A DNA stretch of 64,000 nucleotides, from NCBI RefSeq assembly GCF_009674775.1, contig NZ_WKKE01000018.1, forward strand, positions 1-64,000. The letters are read 5' to 3'. This stretch comes from Flavobacterium sp. LC2016-23 (GTDB lineage: Bacteria; Bacteroidota; Bacteroidia; Flavobacteriales; Flavobacteriaceae). A model generated the notes under the pieces. That model was not told where the DNA came from. It ran no database searches and saw only the letters and a list, made by a program, of their open reading frames with translations. Below, one piece after another: positions 44,465 through 52,656 of the stretch. Positions within the stretch are counted from its first letter, which is position 1, and the number at the start of each line of letters is the position of its first letter. Position numbers and translations under genes: made by a program.

Positions 44465-46015
44465 TTATTTCTGTTCAACCAATAGTTCTTTCAGTTCCTT
44501 CGTTTTTACAAAAGCAGCAAAACGCCCAGAGAGCAATAACATTTCTTTTTCTTCGGGAGTTGTTTTTAGTTTTGTTTCCACATGGGCTGCATATTCGTAC
44601 AACATCAAAAGTTCACTGGCACCAAAATTTTTAAATTTTTCTTTGTCTAAACTGGACAGCATTACTTCGCCATTTTTGTCTTTTTTGAAACTTTCAGTAC
44701 CAAAGTTTTTAATCAGTTTGGTTCTAAACTCAACATACAATTTCAACCAGCTGCTCTCTTCATCATCCGTGTTTTTTAATTGCAATACCAGATCTTCATA
44801 ATCCTGATCTTTGTTTAGTTTCAAAAGATAATCGCGTAAGGTTGTAAAGCCAATGACCTGAAAATTGGAAACCGGAATTTTATACTTCTCCAGCACATTT
44901 TCAACATCATTTTCAAAAGTAATGTATCGGGTCTGAACGGTATACAAAGAAGCCGTTTCCAACAAGGAAATCAATTTGATTTTGGTGTCATTGATGTAAG
45001 GTTCCTTCTTCCCTTGCCCTAAACAATCTATAAAAAGTGCTTTTTTGTTTTTATTATCGACTTTCTCATCATTGTGCAGCAGTTCAATTAAGGTCTGATA
45101 GCCCATATTATCGGAAGCACCGCCATCGATCACACATAATATTTTGTCCTGGCCTTTGATTCCGAATTTGGTTTTGGGCAGTACCCCCGGAAAAGCAGAA
45201 CTGGCTGTGATCGCATACGTGAGCGGAAAATCATAACCATTACTGATCTCGTTTTTATCCAGAGGAAGGGAAGACTTATTGGGAGCCAGTGATGCATTTA
45301 TTTTTAAACCCCTGATAATATGCGGCATAAAAGGAAATCTTTCGCCATTGTTATAGGCGGTTCCGTTGGCCACCAGCACAGGCAATTCGGGTGTTTTTTT
45401 ACTCTCTTTTGGAATGAAGAAATCCGACAACAGCATTTGGCTTTTGAACTTATCCGGATTTTCAGGATTGGAACTGTCGTATTGCAAAACCTCCAGGTCT
45501 AAACGCTGCGTCATTGATATTTTTTCTCCTTTTTCGTTTCTGCTGTTATTCAGAAGAGAGAAAAGTGATGCCGATTTATTTACATCTGATTTGTAAGCAT
45601 CTGCTTTAGAGAAATAAAACTCATTGAAGGAACAATTGTCGTGCTGCAGTTTATTTTTGAGGATTGTTAAATAATAACCCGCTGAATAACAGCCGCCCGA
45701 AACGGTGGAGAAATAATCTATTTCGTTTAAAAAATTACGTTGGGAATCATTTTCTCCTATTTCTTCTAACCCCAAAAGCACACCCATACTAAAAAACTGT
45801 GCCCTCGATCCACCTCCCGAAATTCCGACCCCTAAAGCAATATTGGGATTCTGAATTCTTTTATCCCGTTCCTGAACCGATTTATATTCGTTCAGATTCA
45901 CCGAAGGAATAGAATTATAGTTGATTTCCGAGAAAAGATTGATCTTGTTCTGAGCTATCGCTTCACCCGCAAAAACAAGCAAAAGAAAAACGATGTGAAG
46001 CCTTTTATATTCCAT
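44465..46015 (-). CDS. Patatin-like phospholipase, exported
   Basis: The 516-residue protein has a signal peptide (residues 1-22) and the patatin catalytic region. The oxyanion hole is GISGGGSRAQF at 64-74. The probable nucleophile is Ser106 in FSTVSGGCYSAG; this is VSGG rather than GxSxG. Asp297 is in VIDGGASDN, the DGG motif. The dyad Ser-Asp is complete. It should hydrolyse acyl ester bonds of lipids. The C-terminal 150 residues are helical. The gene is alone; homologues exist in flavobacteria as large exported patatins. Confidence 0.88.
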   Translation of the reverse strand: MEYKRLHIVFLLLVFAGEAIAQNKINLFSEINYNSIPSVNLNEYKSVQERDKRIQNPNIALGVGISGGGSRAQFFSMGVLLGLEEIGENDSQRNFLNEIDYFSTVSGGCYSAGYYLTILKNKLQHDNCSFNEFYFSKADAYKSDVNKSASLFSLLNNSRNEKGEKISMTQRLDLEVLQYDSSNPENPDKFKSQMLLSDFFIPKESKKTPELPVLVANGTAYNNGERFPFMPHIIRGLKINASLAPNKSSLPLDKNEISNGYDFPLTYAITASSAFPGVLPKTKFGIKGQDKILCVIDGGASDNMGYQTLIELLHNDEKVDNKNKKALFIDCLGQGKKEPYINDTKIKLISLLETASLYTVQTRYITFENDVENVLEKYKIPVSNFQVIGFTTLRDYLLKLNKDQDYEDLVLQLKNTDDEESSWLKLYVEFRTKLIKNFGTESFKKDKNGEVMLSSLDKEKFKNFGASELLMLYEYAAHVETKLKTTPEEKEMLLLSGRFAAFVKTKELKELLVEQK

Positions 46016-46140
46016 AAACCCTTCAATTAAATTGTTTTTTATTCCACATTAAATACTCTCAAAATAAAGGTTTTAAAATTAAATAATTAATTCAATACCA
46101 TTTACCTGATGGCTATTTTTTAACTTTTTAAAGCATAAAA

Positions 46141-46165
46141 AAAGCCGCACTAAATGATGCAGCTT
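46141..46165 (-). terminator. Terminator of DinB fusion gene
   Basis: Minus strand: AAGCTGCA / TGCGGCTT pairs imperfectly around TCATTTAG, followed by a run of T. The stem has one mismatch. It lies about ten bases past the stop. Confidence 0.6.
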
Positions 46166-46175
46166 CTTCTATTTT

Positions 46176-47309
46176 TTATTGTTTAATACCCATTTCTATT
46201 TTAGGTACCTGCTTTTCCGGCCGAATTCGTTTTTTCAAAAACAAAATCTGTCCCAAATGACTGGACTGATGTTCCATCACGTGAAACCAGCAATATTGGT
46301 TACTTATGTCGTATTTCATCTGAACTTCGGCAAACCAGGCATCATCTCTTTTCTTTAGTTCTGAAATGGTTTTGGCCCTTACTTCATTATAAATATCCAG
46401 ATAATACTGAATGTCATGTCCTTTAAATTCATCTCGTCCGCCCTGATCTAAGTTTAAAGCGGCCTCCCAGATTTTCTTCTCTTCTTCATTAAATTCTCTT
46501 TTTTCGAAAGTAAAAACCTGATAGTATTTTTCGGCTGCAGCCAAATGCATGACCAAAGCACCAATTCGGTTGGCCTGCTCATCATGCAGATAATCAATCT
46601 CGTACTGATTCATGTTTTTAACGGCTCTTTCCACACGGTCTTTAAGGTCTTCCAGCATCGAAATCATATCGCCAATTTTGGGTGAAGCGCCTTCCACATT
46701 TCCTATTTTTCCGGTTTCTTTTATGACAATACCCGTCCCTTCCAGTACTAATGCATTTTTTCCATCGGCGGCTGATTTATCGGAATATACCTTATATTCC
46801 TTCACCTTAACTAATTTTGCTTTAGAGGTCCCTAAATTCCATTTCGGAATATCTCCATTGTTTACAGGCGTTTCAAAACCTGAATTTAAAATGGTTACCG
46901 GCTCAAAGACACCTTTTGCATTTTCAATAAACAACTGAAATTTATCAAAATAAAACTTTCCATTATACGAGCTTAATCCTCCAAAAGTCAAAGATTTACT
47001 ATTCTCATCAATTATTCCTTCAACGGTATACGATTGCCAGTCTTTTGATTTGATTGGTCTTTCTTCCATATTATCAAAAAAACCGACTTCATCATTTTTA
47101 TTATTCACTCTTGCCCAGATTCCCGCCCAGGCTTTAGGCTCTGCGGTTTCTACTTTTGCAGAAGCAACCAGTTTAAATTTTTTCTTGGCCGGAGTCTGAA
47201 TGTCTATGGTCTGGCTGAAACCCATCCAATCACTCGAAATAACCCTTGGTGCCTGACCCTGAACCGAAACAAAACTTAAAAAAAATACTACGATAGTAAA
47301 TTTTCTCAT
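46176..47309 (-). CDS. Exported DinB-fold protein with N-terminal beta domain
   Basis: The 377-residue protein has a signal peptide (residues 1-18, cleavage near VQGQ) and an N-terminal beta-sandwich-like half to about residue 210. This half contains WAGIWARVNNKNDEVGFFDNMEERPI and NSGFETPVNNGDIPKWN, the latter like carbohydrate-binding modules. The C-terminal half is a DinB-like four-helix domain with the histidines typical of its metal site: MHLAAAEKYYQVF and CWFHVMEHQSSHLGQILFLKKRI. DinB-fold enzymes act as thiol transferases or metal-dependent hydrolases. The fusion, in the periplasm or outside the cell, is unusual; I have not seen this pairing described. Confidence 0.75.
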   Translation of the reverse strand: MRKFTIVVFFLSFVSVQGQAPRVISSDWMGFSQTIDIQTPAKKKFKLVASAKVETAEPKAWAGIWARVNNKNDEVGFFDNMEERPIKSKDWQSYTVEGIIDENSKSLTFGGLSSYNGKFYFDKFQLFIENAKGVFEPVTILNSGFETPVNNGDIPKWNLGTSKAKLVKVKEYKVYSDKSAADGKNALVLEGTGIVIKETGKIGNVEGASPKIGDMISMLEDLKDRVERAVKNMNQYEIDYLHDEQANRIGALVMHLAAAEKYYQVFTFEKREFNEEEKKIWEAALNLDQGGRDEFKGHDIQYYLDIYNEVRAKTISELKKRDDAWFAEVQMKYDISNQYCWFHVMEHQSSHLGQILFLKKRIRPEKQVPKIEMGIKQ

Positions 47310-47399
47310 TCTCTATATTTTAAAAATTTCCGTAAATATAATATACTTTTTTAAGGAATTAACTTATTATTATTGAATAATCTTTTCAAAAAAGAGAAT

Positions 47400-47428
47400 A
47401 AAAAAAGCCACATTAAAAATGCAGCTTT
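47400..47428 (-). terminator. Terminator of CDGSH gene
   Basis: AAAAGC (47403-47408) pairs with GCTTTT (47424-47429) with inner CAT/ATG; the minus strand shows T-run. Some mismatch in the middle. Confidence 0.6.
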
Positions 47429-47450
47429 TATGATATTTCAGAAACGGTTC

Positions 47451-47678
47451 TTAGTTCGTTTTCATTGGCGGTAAATCGAATGCAACTGAATCGTGCTCGA
47501 AATTATTACGATGTCCACCATCACAAAATGGTTTGTTGGCCGATAATCCGCAACGGCAAAGACCTAGTGCGCTTCTGCCTTGTAGTCCGTAAACTGTTCC
47601 TTCTGAATCCATTATTTCGAAATCACCTTCAATTTTGATGGATCCGTTTTTATTGATGATTAATTTTGTCTTGCTCAT
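47451..47678 (-). CDS. CDGSH iron-sulfur domain protein
   Basis: The 75-residue protein contains the cluster motif Cys41-x-Cys43-x2-Ser-x3-Pro-x-Cys52-Asp-Gly-x-His56 (CRCGLSANKPFCDGGH). This binds one [2Fe-2S] cluster by three Cys and one His. It should move electrons or clusters in the cytoplasm. A short beta strand precedes the motif. It is single and of normal size for bacterial minimal CDGSH proteins. Between it and metG lies a repeat-rich spacer. Confidence 0.95.
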   Translation of the reverse strand: MSKTKLIINKNGSIKIEGDFEIMDSEGTVYGLQGRSALGLCRCGLSANKPFCDGGHRNNFEHDSVAFDLPPMKTN

Positions 47679-47770
47679 AGCTTTGTTTTTTTCACTGCAA
47701 AGGTTGCAAAATATATTTTGAAGTTTTTAACGGAAGGGCTAGTTTAAACTCGTTCTATTTTAGTCGTTCC

Positions 47771-48035
47771 ACAAAGCTGCACGGAGGTTTTCGCAGAGAT
47801 TCGCAAAGGTTCTCCGGCTGAGCGAAGTCAAAGCCCACGCAAAGATTTGACGAAGCTTTTTTGTTTCTCGCAGATTCCGCAGATTGAGCAGATTTAATTT
47901 AGAAAAATCCATTTTAATCCTTCGTAATCTGTGGCTAAATAAAATTTTGCGCCTCTGTGCCTCTGCGTGATTAATTTCCCTTTCTTTTAAAAAAACTTCG
48001 CGAATCTCTGCGCTTTTTCTTCGTGAATCTCCGTG
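47771..48035. repeat. CGCAGA/GCGAATCTCTGCG-word repeat block
   Basis: Contains ttttcgcagagattcgcaaag, ctgagcgaagtcaaagccc, tctcgcagattccgcagatt, gagcagattt, cctctgtgcctctgcgtg, and cttcgcgaatctctgcgc. Translation gives repetitive LRNLRET/HAEAQRR peptides typical of such repeats, so the frame is not a gene. Confidence 0.7.
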
Positions 48036-48062
48036 AAATAACAAATTCTCGATTCTATTGCT

Positions 48063-48070
48063 TATTTTTG
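48063..48070 (+). promoter_or_regulatory. -7 box of metG
   Basis: TATTTTTG fits TAnnTTTG. No good TTG is seen 17-23 bases upstream, so support is limited. It would give a 105-base leader before the ATG at 48180. Confidence 0.35.
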
Positions 48071-48179
48071 CAGGCAATAAAATTGAGTTATGAAATGAGC
48101 GTACGACAAAATTGCCCTTAAACACAAGATTTCATGCGCGAATTACATATGACCAATAAAAAATAATTAATATCAACAT

Positions 48180-50237
48180 ATGATACAGAATCCAAAGAGA
48201 TATACTATTACGGCAGCCTTGCCTTACACCAACGGACCTATACATATTGGCCATTTGGCGGGGGTTTACGTGCCTGCAGATATTTATTCGAGATATTTAC
48301 GTTTACAGGGAAAAGATGTTGCGTTTATTTGCGGAAGCGATGAACATGGCGTTGCTATTTCGATGAAAGCCAAAAAAGAAGGAATTACACCACAAGAAGT
48401 TATTGATAAATATGACGGAATTATTAGAAAATCATTCGCTGATTTCGGAATTTCGTTTGATAATTATTCCAGAACTTCGGCTAAAATTCATCATGATACG
48501 GCTCAGGAATTTTTCAGAAAACTGTATGATAATGGCGATTTTATTGAGGAAATAACCGAGCAATTGTATGATGCCAAAGCCAATCAGTTTCTGGCGGATC
48601 GTTTTGTGGTGGGAACTTGTCCAAGATGTGGCAACGACGGAGCTTACGGAGATCAGTGTGAAAATTGCGGATCGACTCTGAATGCTACGGATTTGATTAA
48701 CCCGAAATCGACGATTACCGGAGAAACTCCGATTTTGAAATCTACCAAACACTGGTTTTTACCTTTAGACCGATATACTGATTTCTTAACAGAATGGATT
48801 TTGGTGGGACATAAAAACGACTGGAAACCGAATGTGTACGGACAAGTAAAATCATGGGTTGACGGCGGACTCGAGCCTCGTGCCGTAACGCGTGACCTGG
48901 ATTGGGGAATTGATGTTCCCGTTGAAGGTGCCGAAGGAAAAAAATTATACGTTTGGTTTGATGCGCCAATTGGGTACATTTCATCAACCAAAGAATGGGC
49001 TTTGCGCGAAGGAAAGGACTGGGAACCGTACTGGAAAGACGAAGACACCAAACTGGTTCACTTTATCGGGAAAGACAATATTGTTTTTCACTGTATCATT
49101 TTCCCGGCGATGCTAAAAGCCGAAGGAAGCTATATTTTACCGGACAATGTTCCTGCGAATGAGTTTTTGAATCTGGAAGGAAACAAACTTTCGACTTCTA
49201 AAAACTGGGCGGTTTGGCTGCACGAATATTTAGAAGAATTTCCGGAGAAACAAGACGTTTTGCGTTATGCCTTAACATCAAACGCGCCGGAAACTAAGGA
49301 TAACGATTTTACCTGGAAAGATTTTCAGGCCAGAAACAACAACGAACTGGTAGCGATTTTTGGGAACTTCATCAACCGTGTGGTGGTGTTGACGAATAAA
49401 TATTACGACGGATACATTCCAACGCCAAATGAATTTACAGAAGTTGACGAAGCTGCTTTGGCCGAATTGAAAGCGTATCCGGCCGTGATTTCAAGTTCGG
49501 TAGAGCGTTACAGATTCCGTGAAGCTTTGGGCGAATTGATGAATGTGGCGCGTTTAGGAAATAAATACCTGGCCGACGAAGAGCCGTGGAAAGTAATGAA
49601 AGACAATCCGGAGCGAGTAAAAACGCAGATGTATGTGGCGTTGCAAATTGCCGCTGCGTTGAGCATATTGGCGGAACCGTTTTTACCTTTTACAGCTGCG
49701 AAATTATCCCGAATCCTTAAAAACGAAGGAAAATTGAAATGGAATGACGTTGCTGAAAATTCAGAATTGATTCCGGAAGGCCACCAGATTGGTGAAGCCG
49801 AATTGCTTTTTGCTAAAATTGAAGACGAAGAAATACAAAAACAAATAGACAAATTGGAAGCTACCAAAACGGCCAATCTTGCCGAAAACAAACAAGTGGA
49901 ACCTCAAAAAGAATTAATTCAGTTTGAAGATTTCGCTAAAATGGACATTCGTGTCGGAACTATTCTGGAAGCAGAGAAAATGCCGAAAGCCAATAAACTT
50001 CTGGTCCTGAAAGTAGATACCGGAATTGATGTTCGTACGATTGTTTCGGGAATTGCAGAAAGCTTTACACCGGAAGAAATCATCGGAAAACGTGTTTCTG
50101 TTCTGGCCAACCTAGCGCCAAGAGCGTTGCGTGGTGTAGAAAGCCAGGGAATGATCCTGATGACTACAAATGCAGAAGGAAAACTGGTTTTCATCAATCC
50201 CGATGCTGATGCACCAAATGGTGAGACGGTGAATTAA
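48180..50237 (+). CDS. metG: Methionine--tRNA ligase
   Basis: MetG charges initiator and elongator tRNA-Met. The 685-residue protein has the class I HIGH site TNGPIHIGHLAG (His22-Ile-Gly-His25), the zinc knuckle with CPRCG and CENCG, and the KMSKS loop as NKLSTSKNWAVW. The C-terminal EMAP/tRNA-binding domain (about 580-685, FEDFAKMDIRVGTILEAEK and GKRVSVLANLAPRALRGVESQGM) makes the dimer. This fits the long form. It is preceded by a repeat-rich spacer and followed by the promoter of an RNA element. Confidence 0.98.
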   Translation: MIQNPKRYTITAALPYTNGPIHIGHLAGVYVPADIYSRYLRLQGKDVAFICGSDEHGVAISMKAKKEGITPQEVIDKYDGIIRKSFADFGISFDNYSRTSAKIHHDTAQEFFRKLYDNGDFIEEITEQLYDAKANQFLADRFVVGTCPRCGNDGAYGDQCENCGSTLNATDLINPKSTITGETPILKSTKHWFLPLDRYTDFLTEWILVGHKNDWKPNVYGQVKSWVDGGLEPRAVTRDLDWGIDVPVEGAEGKKLYVWFDAPIGYISSTKEWALREGKDWEPYWKDEDTKLVHFIGKDNIVFHCIIFPAMLKAEGSYILPDNVPANEFLNLEGNKLSTSKNWAVWLHEYLEEFPEKQDVLRYALTSNAPETKDNDFTWKDFQARNNNELVAIFGNFINRVVVLTNKYYDGYIPTPNEFTEVDEAALAELKAYPAVISSSVERYRFREALGELMNVARLGNKYLADEEPWKVMKDNPERVKTQMYVALQIAAALSILAEPFLPFTAAKLSRILKNEGKLKWNDVAENSELIPEGHQIGEAELLFAKIEDEEIQKQIDKLEATKTANLAENKQVEPQKELIQFEDFAKMDIRVGTILEAEKMPKANKLLVLKVDTGIDVRTIVSGIAESFTPEEIIGKRVSVLANLAPRALRGVESQGMILMTTNAEGKLVFINPDADAPNGETVN

Positions 50238-50308
50238 TTTTTTTAATTAGAAAATTTGAGAATGTGATAATTAGATAATTTTAAATGAAAGAATATTCTT
50301 GTATTTTG

Positions 50309-50339
50309 TTGTGGGTTAAACTTATATTTTGTAAGTTTG
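50309..50339 (+). promoter_or_regulatory. Promoter of the RNA element and the 90-codon gene
   Basis: TTG (50309-50311), 20 bases, then TAAGTTTG (50332-50339) fits the Bacteroidota consensus. Transcription would start near 50346, just upstream of the folded element at 50391-50474. Confidence 0.65.
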
Positions 50340-50390
50340 AACTGACTAAATATTTAAGGCTTATATTAAACTAATTAAAGTTAACATAAG

Positions 50391-50474
50391 CGAACCCTTG
50401 CCACGGTGCTGGAGCAGGAAACTGCCCTAAATCTATTCTTTGAATATTTAGTCACACCTAAAGCAAGGGTTTCG
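50391..50474 (+). ncRNA. Candidate structured RNA or 5' leader, family unknown
   Basis: The element folds by eye into an outer stem and a branched interior. Stem P1: 50391-50401 (cgaacccttgc) pairs with 50463-50474 (gcaagggtttcg), eleven pairs and one bulge. P2: ggtg (50405-50408) with cacc (50455-50458), extended by tg/ca. P3: GCAG-GAAA-CTGC (50414-50425), a GNRA tetraloop hairpin. P4: ctaaat (50427-50432) with atttag (50446-50451) and inner attc/gaat. The start codon of the next gene is 21 bases after P1. It may be a leader regulating it or a separate small RNA. It is not a recognised SRP, tmRNA or common riboswitch to my eye. Confidence 0.55.
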
Positions 50475-50494
50475 TGCGTTTAATATTTTCGATA

Positions 50495-50767
50495 ATGACT
50501 AAAGAAAATCAAAAACCATCACATCATGATGTAATGCCATCCGTGGCGAATTTCCTTTCTAACCTTTGGTTCGAAGGAGAATTTAGAGAACAACCCCAAC
50601 ATTTGTCCGAAATTTTCGAGGCGCTACTGGAAACTGAAATGGGCGATAACCATGACCTGCGGGCCAAAATGCTGAACTGCATTAAAACCAGTAAAATGCT
50701 TGCCAAAGCACTCGAGCCTTTCTCAGACAAACAAATCGAGAAAGCCTGTAAAAGTTTAACTGCTTAA
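50495..50767 (+). CDS. Conserved-looking small protein, unknown function
   Basis: Starting at the ATG at 50495 the product is 90 residues (MTKENQKPSHHDVMPSVANFLSNLWF...). An alternative GTG at 50474 lies inside the P1 stem of the RNA element and adds seven doubtful residues. The protein is soluble, helical and rich in Glu, Leu and Lys. FLSNLWFEGEFREQPQHLSEIFEALLETEMGDNHDLRAKML (read in parts) has no motif I know. It is followed by a strong terminator and has its own promoter, so gene status is good. It is the most likely subject of the leader above. Confidence 0.7.
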   Translation: MTKENQKPSHHDVMPSVANFLSNLWFEGEFREQPQHLSEIFEALLETEMGDNHDLRAKMLNCIKTSKMLAKALEPFSDKQIEKACKSLTA

Positions 50768-50781
50768 AAAACAACAACCCG

Positions 50782-50815
50782 AAACGCGTGAACCACTTAA
50801 CTGATTCACGCGTTT
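50782..50815 (+). terminator. Terminator after 90-codon gene
   Basis: AAACGCGTGAA (50782-50792) pairs with TTCACGCGTTT (50805-50815), followed by a T-rich tail. Perfect 11-pair stem. Confidence 0.85.
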
Positions 50816-50898
50816 TGCTTTTGGAAAAATTATCCTATACTATTTTCAAAAAAATAGGATATTTGCACAAAAATTTAAAACCGTAATATTCTCAGTCA

Positions 50899-52335
50899 AT
50901 GTTCAGAAAAATACTTTTAGCCTCTTTCTTTTTAGCTGGTTTAAGCTCCTTTTCACAGGAAGTTGTAAGTTCAACTTCACTTGATTTAAAAAACAATCGC
51001 GACATTTTTCAAACGATAAACAACGATAAAAAAGAAGTTTCGTTGTTTGTTAGTGACAAAGTAAAAGTAAAAGCACTTCGTCTCAACGAACAAATGCAAA
51101 TTACAGACAGCATTTCTACCGAAAGGCCGGACAAAAAAACCTACACCAACATGATTGGTTATAATATTTCGAATGATAACACCAGACTTTTCTGGTCGTC
51201 AAACGATTACGAAAATATTATTTCGCAACTCTATGATTTTAAAAGTCGTACGATCACTCCAAAAGAATTTACGCTGGTTTTAAAAGAGGAAAAGGTTTTA
51301 CAAAAATTCAGTGAATCCGATAACTTTTACATTTTATCGGTAGTCAAAAAAAGCAACAATCTAAAACTTCACATTTTTGACAAAGAGGGCAATTACACCT
51401 CCAAGATAATTCCGTTGGAAGGATTTCATTTTTTCACCTCAAATTATACCAGATCGAATTTATATGGTGTTTTAGGCGAAAACTTACTTCCTTTCGAAGT
51501 TCCTTTTTCCTTGGAGAACATCACAGTTGAAAACCCGACTTCGCTAACCGATGGTTCGAAAAAAAGAAAATGTTATTTCAGCAATAAACAAATCACCATA
51601 ACACTTGACACCAATATAGATTACACTCAGGTCATTATCGTTGATTTAAAAGAATTTACCGCTTTCGAGAAAATAGTCAAAAAGCAATTTATAGGTGGGG
51701 ACCGTACGTATTTAAACTCTAATTCTTTTTATTTTGACAATAAATTATATCAGTTAAAAGGTTCTTCCGATCTGCTTTACTTTACCATAAAAGACCTGAA
51801 CGATACTCTTTTAAAACAATATATGGTGAACTCGGCCAGCCCGATTAATTTTAAAAATTCGGAGATTTACCAGGAAGGCGGAGATTTTGGAGGAAAACGA
51901 ATTCTGGAAAACTCTTCACAATTCATCCGAAAAATAAACAATCTGCACTCGGGTCTTGCGTGTTACCATTTAGGACAAAACACCCTGATTACTTTCGGAG
52001 GCGTTTCTGCCGTTCAGCAATCGGGCGGTCAGGCAGCTTTGGGTTCATTTGGTTTAATCGGGGCTCTGGTTTCTATAGCCGTATTCAATCCGACAATGGA
52101 AAGCTTTAATTCTTACAGCAACAGAAAAGTGGTTAAGATTGAAGGATTATTTGACGCCGAAGGCAATCATGTCGAGGGACAGTTACAACCGCTGGCATTC
52201 GACAAAATCAGAACGTTCTTTGACGACAATAAAAATGTTTCCTCGCAAACCTTATTCAAAATGGGGAATTTCTATTATCTGGGCTATTACGATAATAAAG
52301 GAAGTCAGTACATTATTAGAAAATTTGCAGATTAA
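50899..52335 (+). CDS. Uncharacterised exported protein, paralogue of 55235 gene
   Basis: The 478-residue protein has a signal peptide (residues 1-19). It lacks a named domain. The C-terminal half matches the gene at 55235 at several anchor points: NKLYQL, LLYFTIKDL, FKNS, LTITFGGVS-like and LAFDKIRTFFDDNK...YYLGYYDNKGSQY near the end. It has a Gly/Ala-rich insert (SGGQAALGSFGLIGALVSIAVF) that the other lacks, perhaps a membrane-touching loop. It is monocistronic, closed by a hairpin. An 8-base inverted repeat TATCCTAT/ATAGGATA lies upstream at 50831-50861. Confidence 0.75.
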   Translation: MFRKILLASFFLAGLSSFSQEVVSSTSLDLKNNRDIFQTINNDKKEVSLFVSDKVKVKALRLNEQMQITDSISTERPDKKTYTNMIGYNISNDNTRLFWSSNDYENIISQLYDFKSRTITPKEFTLVLKEEKVLQKFSESDNFYILSVVKKSNNLKLHIFDKEGNYTSKIIPLEGFHFFTSNYTRSNLYGVLGENLLPFEVPFSLENITVENPTSLTDGSKKRKCYFSNKQITITLDTNIDYTQVIIVDLKEFTAFEKIVKKQFIGGDRTYLNSNSFYFDNKLYQLKGSSDLLYFTIKDLNDTLLKQYMVNSASPINFKNSEIYQEGGDFGGKRILENSSQFIRKINNLHSGLACYHLGQNTLITFGGVSAVQQSGGQAALGSFGLIGALVSIAVFNPTMESFNSYSNRKVVKIEGLFDAEGNHVEGQLQPLAFDKIRTFFDDNKNVSSQTLFKMGNFYYLGYYDNKGSQYIIRKFAD

Positions 52336-52340
52336 AAAAC

Positions 52341-52368
52341 AAATTCCCGAGCTAAAATTCGGGAATTT
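52341..52368 (+). terminator. Terminator of 50899 gene
   Basis: AAATTCCCGA pairs with TCGGGAATTT around gctaaaat, with T-run. It follows the stop by a few bases. Confidence 0.8.
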
Positions 52369-52452
52369 TTGTTTTAGGAATAATCGTTATTAAATTACCT
52401 CAACAATTTTTGTTTGAAAATAAATCTTAATTTTGAGTCTAAATGAAATTTT

Positions 52453-52602
52453 ATGGATGTGAGTGAAAAAGCTTTCTATGAGTTATCGTCTGAACAAAAG
52501 ACAGCTATAGAAAAAGGGCAGAATGAAATCAAAGAAGGGAATTTTTATACTAATGATGAAGTAATTTCAGAAATGAGAGAATGGTTAAAAGAAATAATTT
52601 GA
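52453..52602 (+). CDS. Antitoxin-like small protein, orphan or truncated
   Basis: A 49-codon frame reads MDVSEKAFYELSSEQKTAIEKGQ, then NEIKEGNFYTNDEVISEMREWLKEII. The pattern LSSEQKTAIEKGxxEIxxGxxYTNDEVxxEMxxW resembles the C-terminal half of short antitoxins of the ParE/RelE addiction-module type in Bacteroidota. The usual N-terminal DNA-binding or dimerisation helices are missing, since a stop codon lies just upstream (TGA at 52444-52446). No toxin gene follows before the EamA start at 52657. It may be a remnant or a solitary antitoxin. Confidence 0.45.
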   Translation: MDVSEKAFYELSSEQKTAIEKGQNEIKEGNFYTNDEVISEMREWLKEII

Positions 52603-52656
52603 ACTGCTATTTTTATTTTTCCCTCCTCTCTTTTTAAGTCTAACAACATTCTTCTA

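Larger units (their letters stand above)
47679..48179. other. Gene-free spacer with word repeats and metG promoter
   Basis: About 500 bases separate CDGSH from metG. Repeat words of the CGCAGA/TTCGCGAATCTCTGCG class fill 47771-48035 and make a false minus-strand frame of 121 codons. The remaining part holds the presumed metG promoter and a 110-base leader with no recognised element. Confidence 0.6.

Noticed and set aside
47760..48125. 121-codon minus-strand frame
   Set aside because: It covers the CGCAGA-word repeats and translates to repetitive LRNLRET/EAQRR peptides. No promoter or family was seen.
50391..50474. Signal-recognition-particle RNA
   Set aside because: The element has GCAG-GAAA but lacks the pair of CAGG and AGCAG strands around a GGAA loop that Ffh needs. 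A database search should confirm.
50474..50494. GTG start for the 90-codon gene
   Set aside because: It lies in the closing stem of the RNA element; the ATG at 50495 is more probable.
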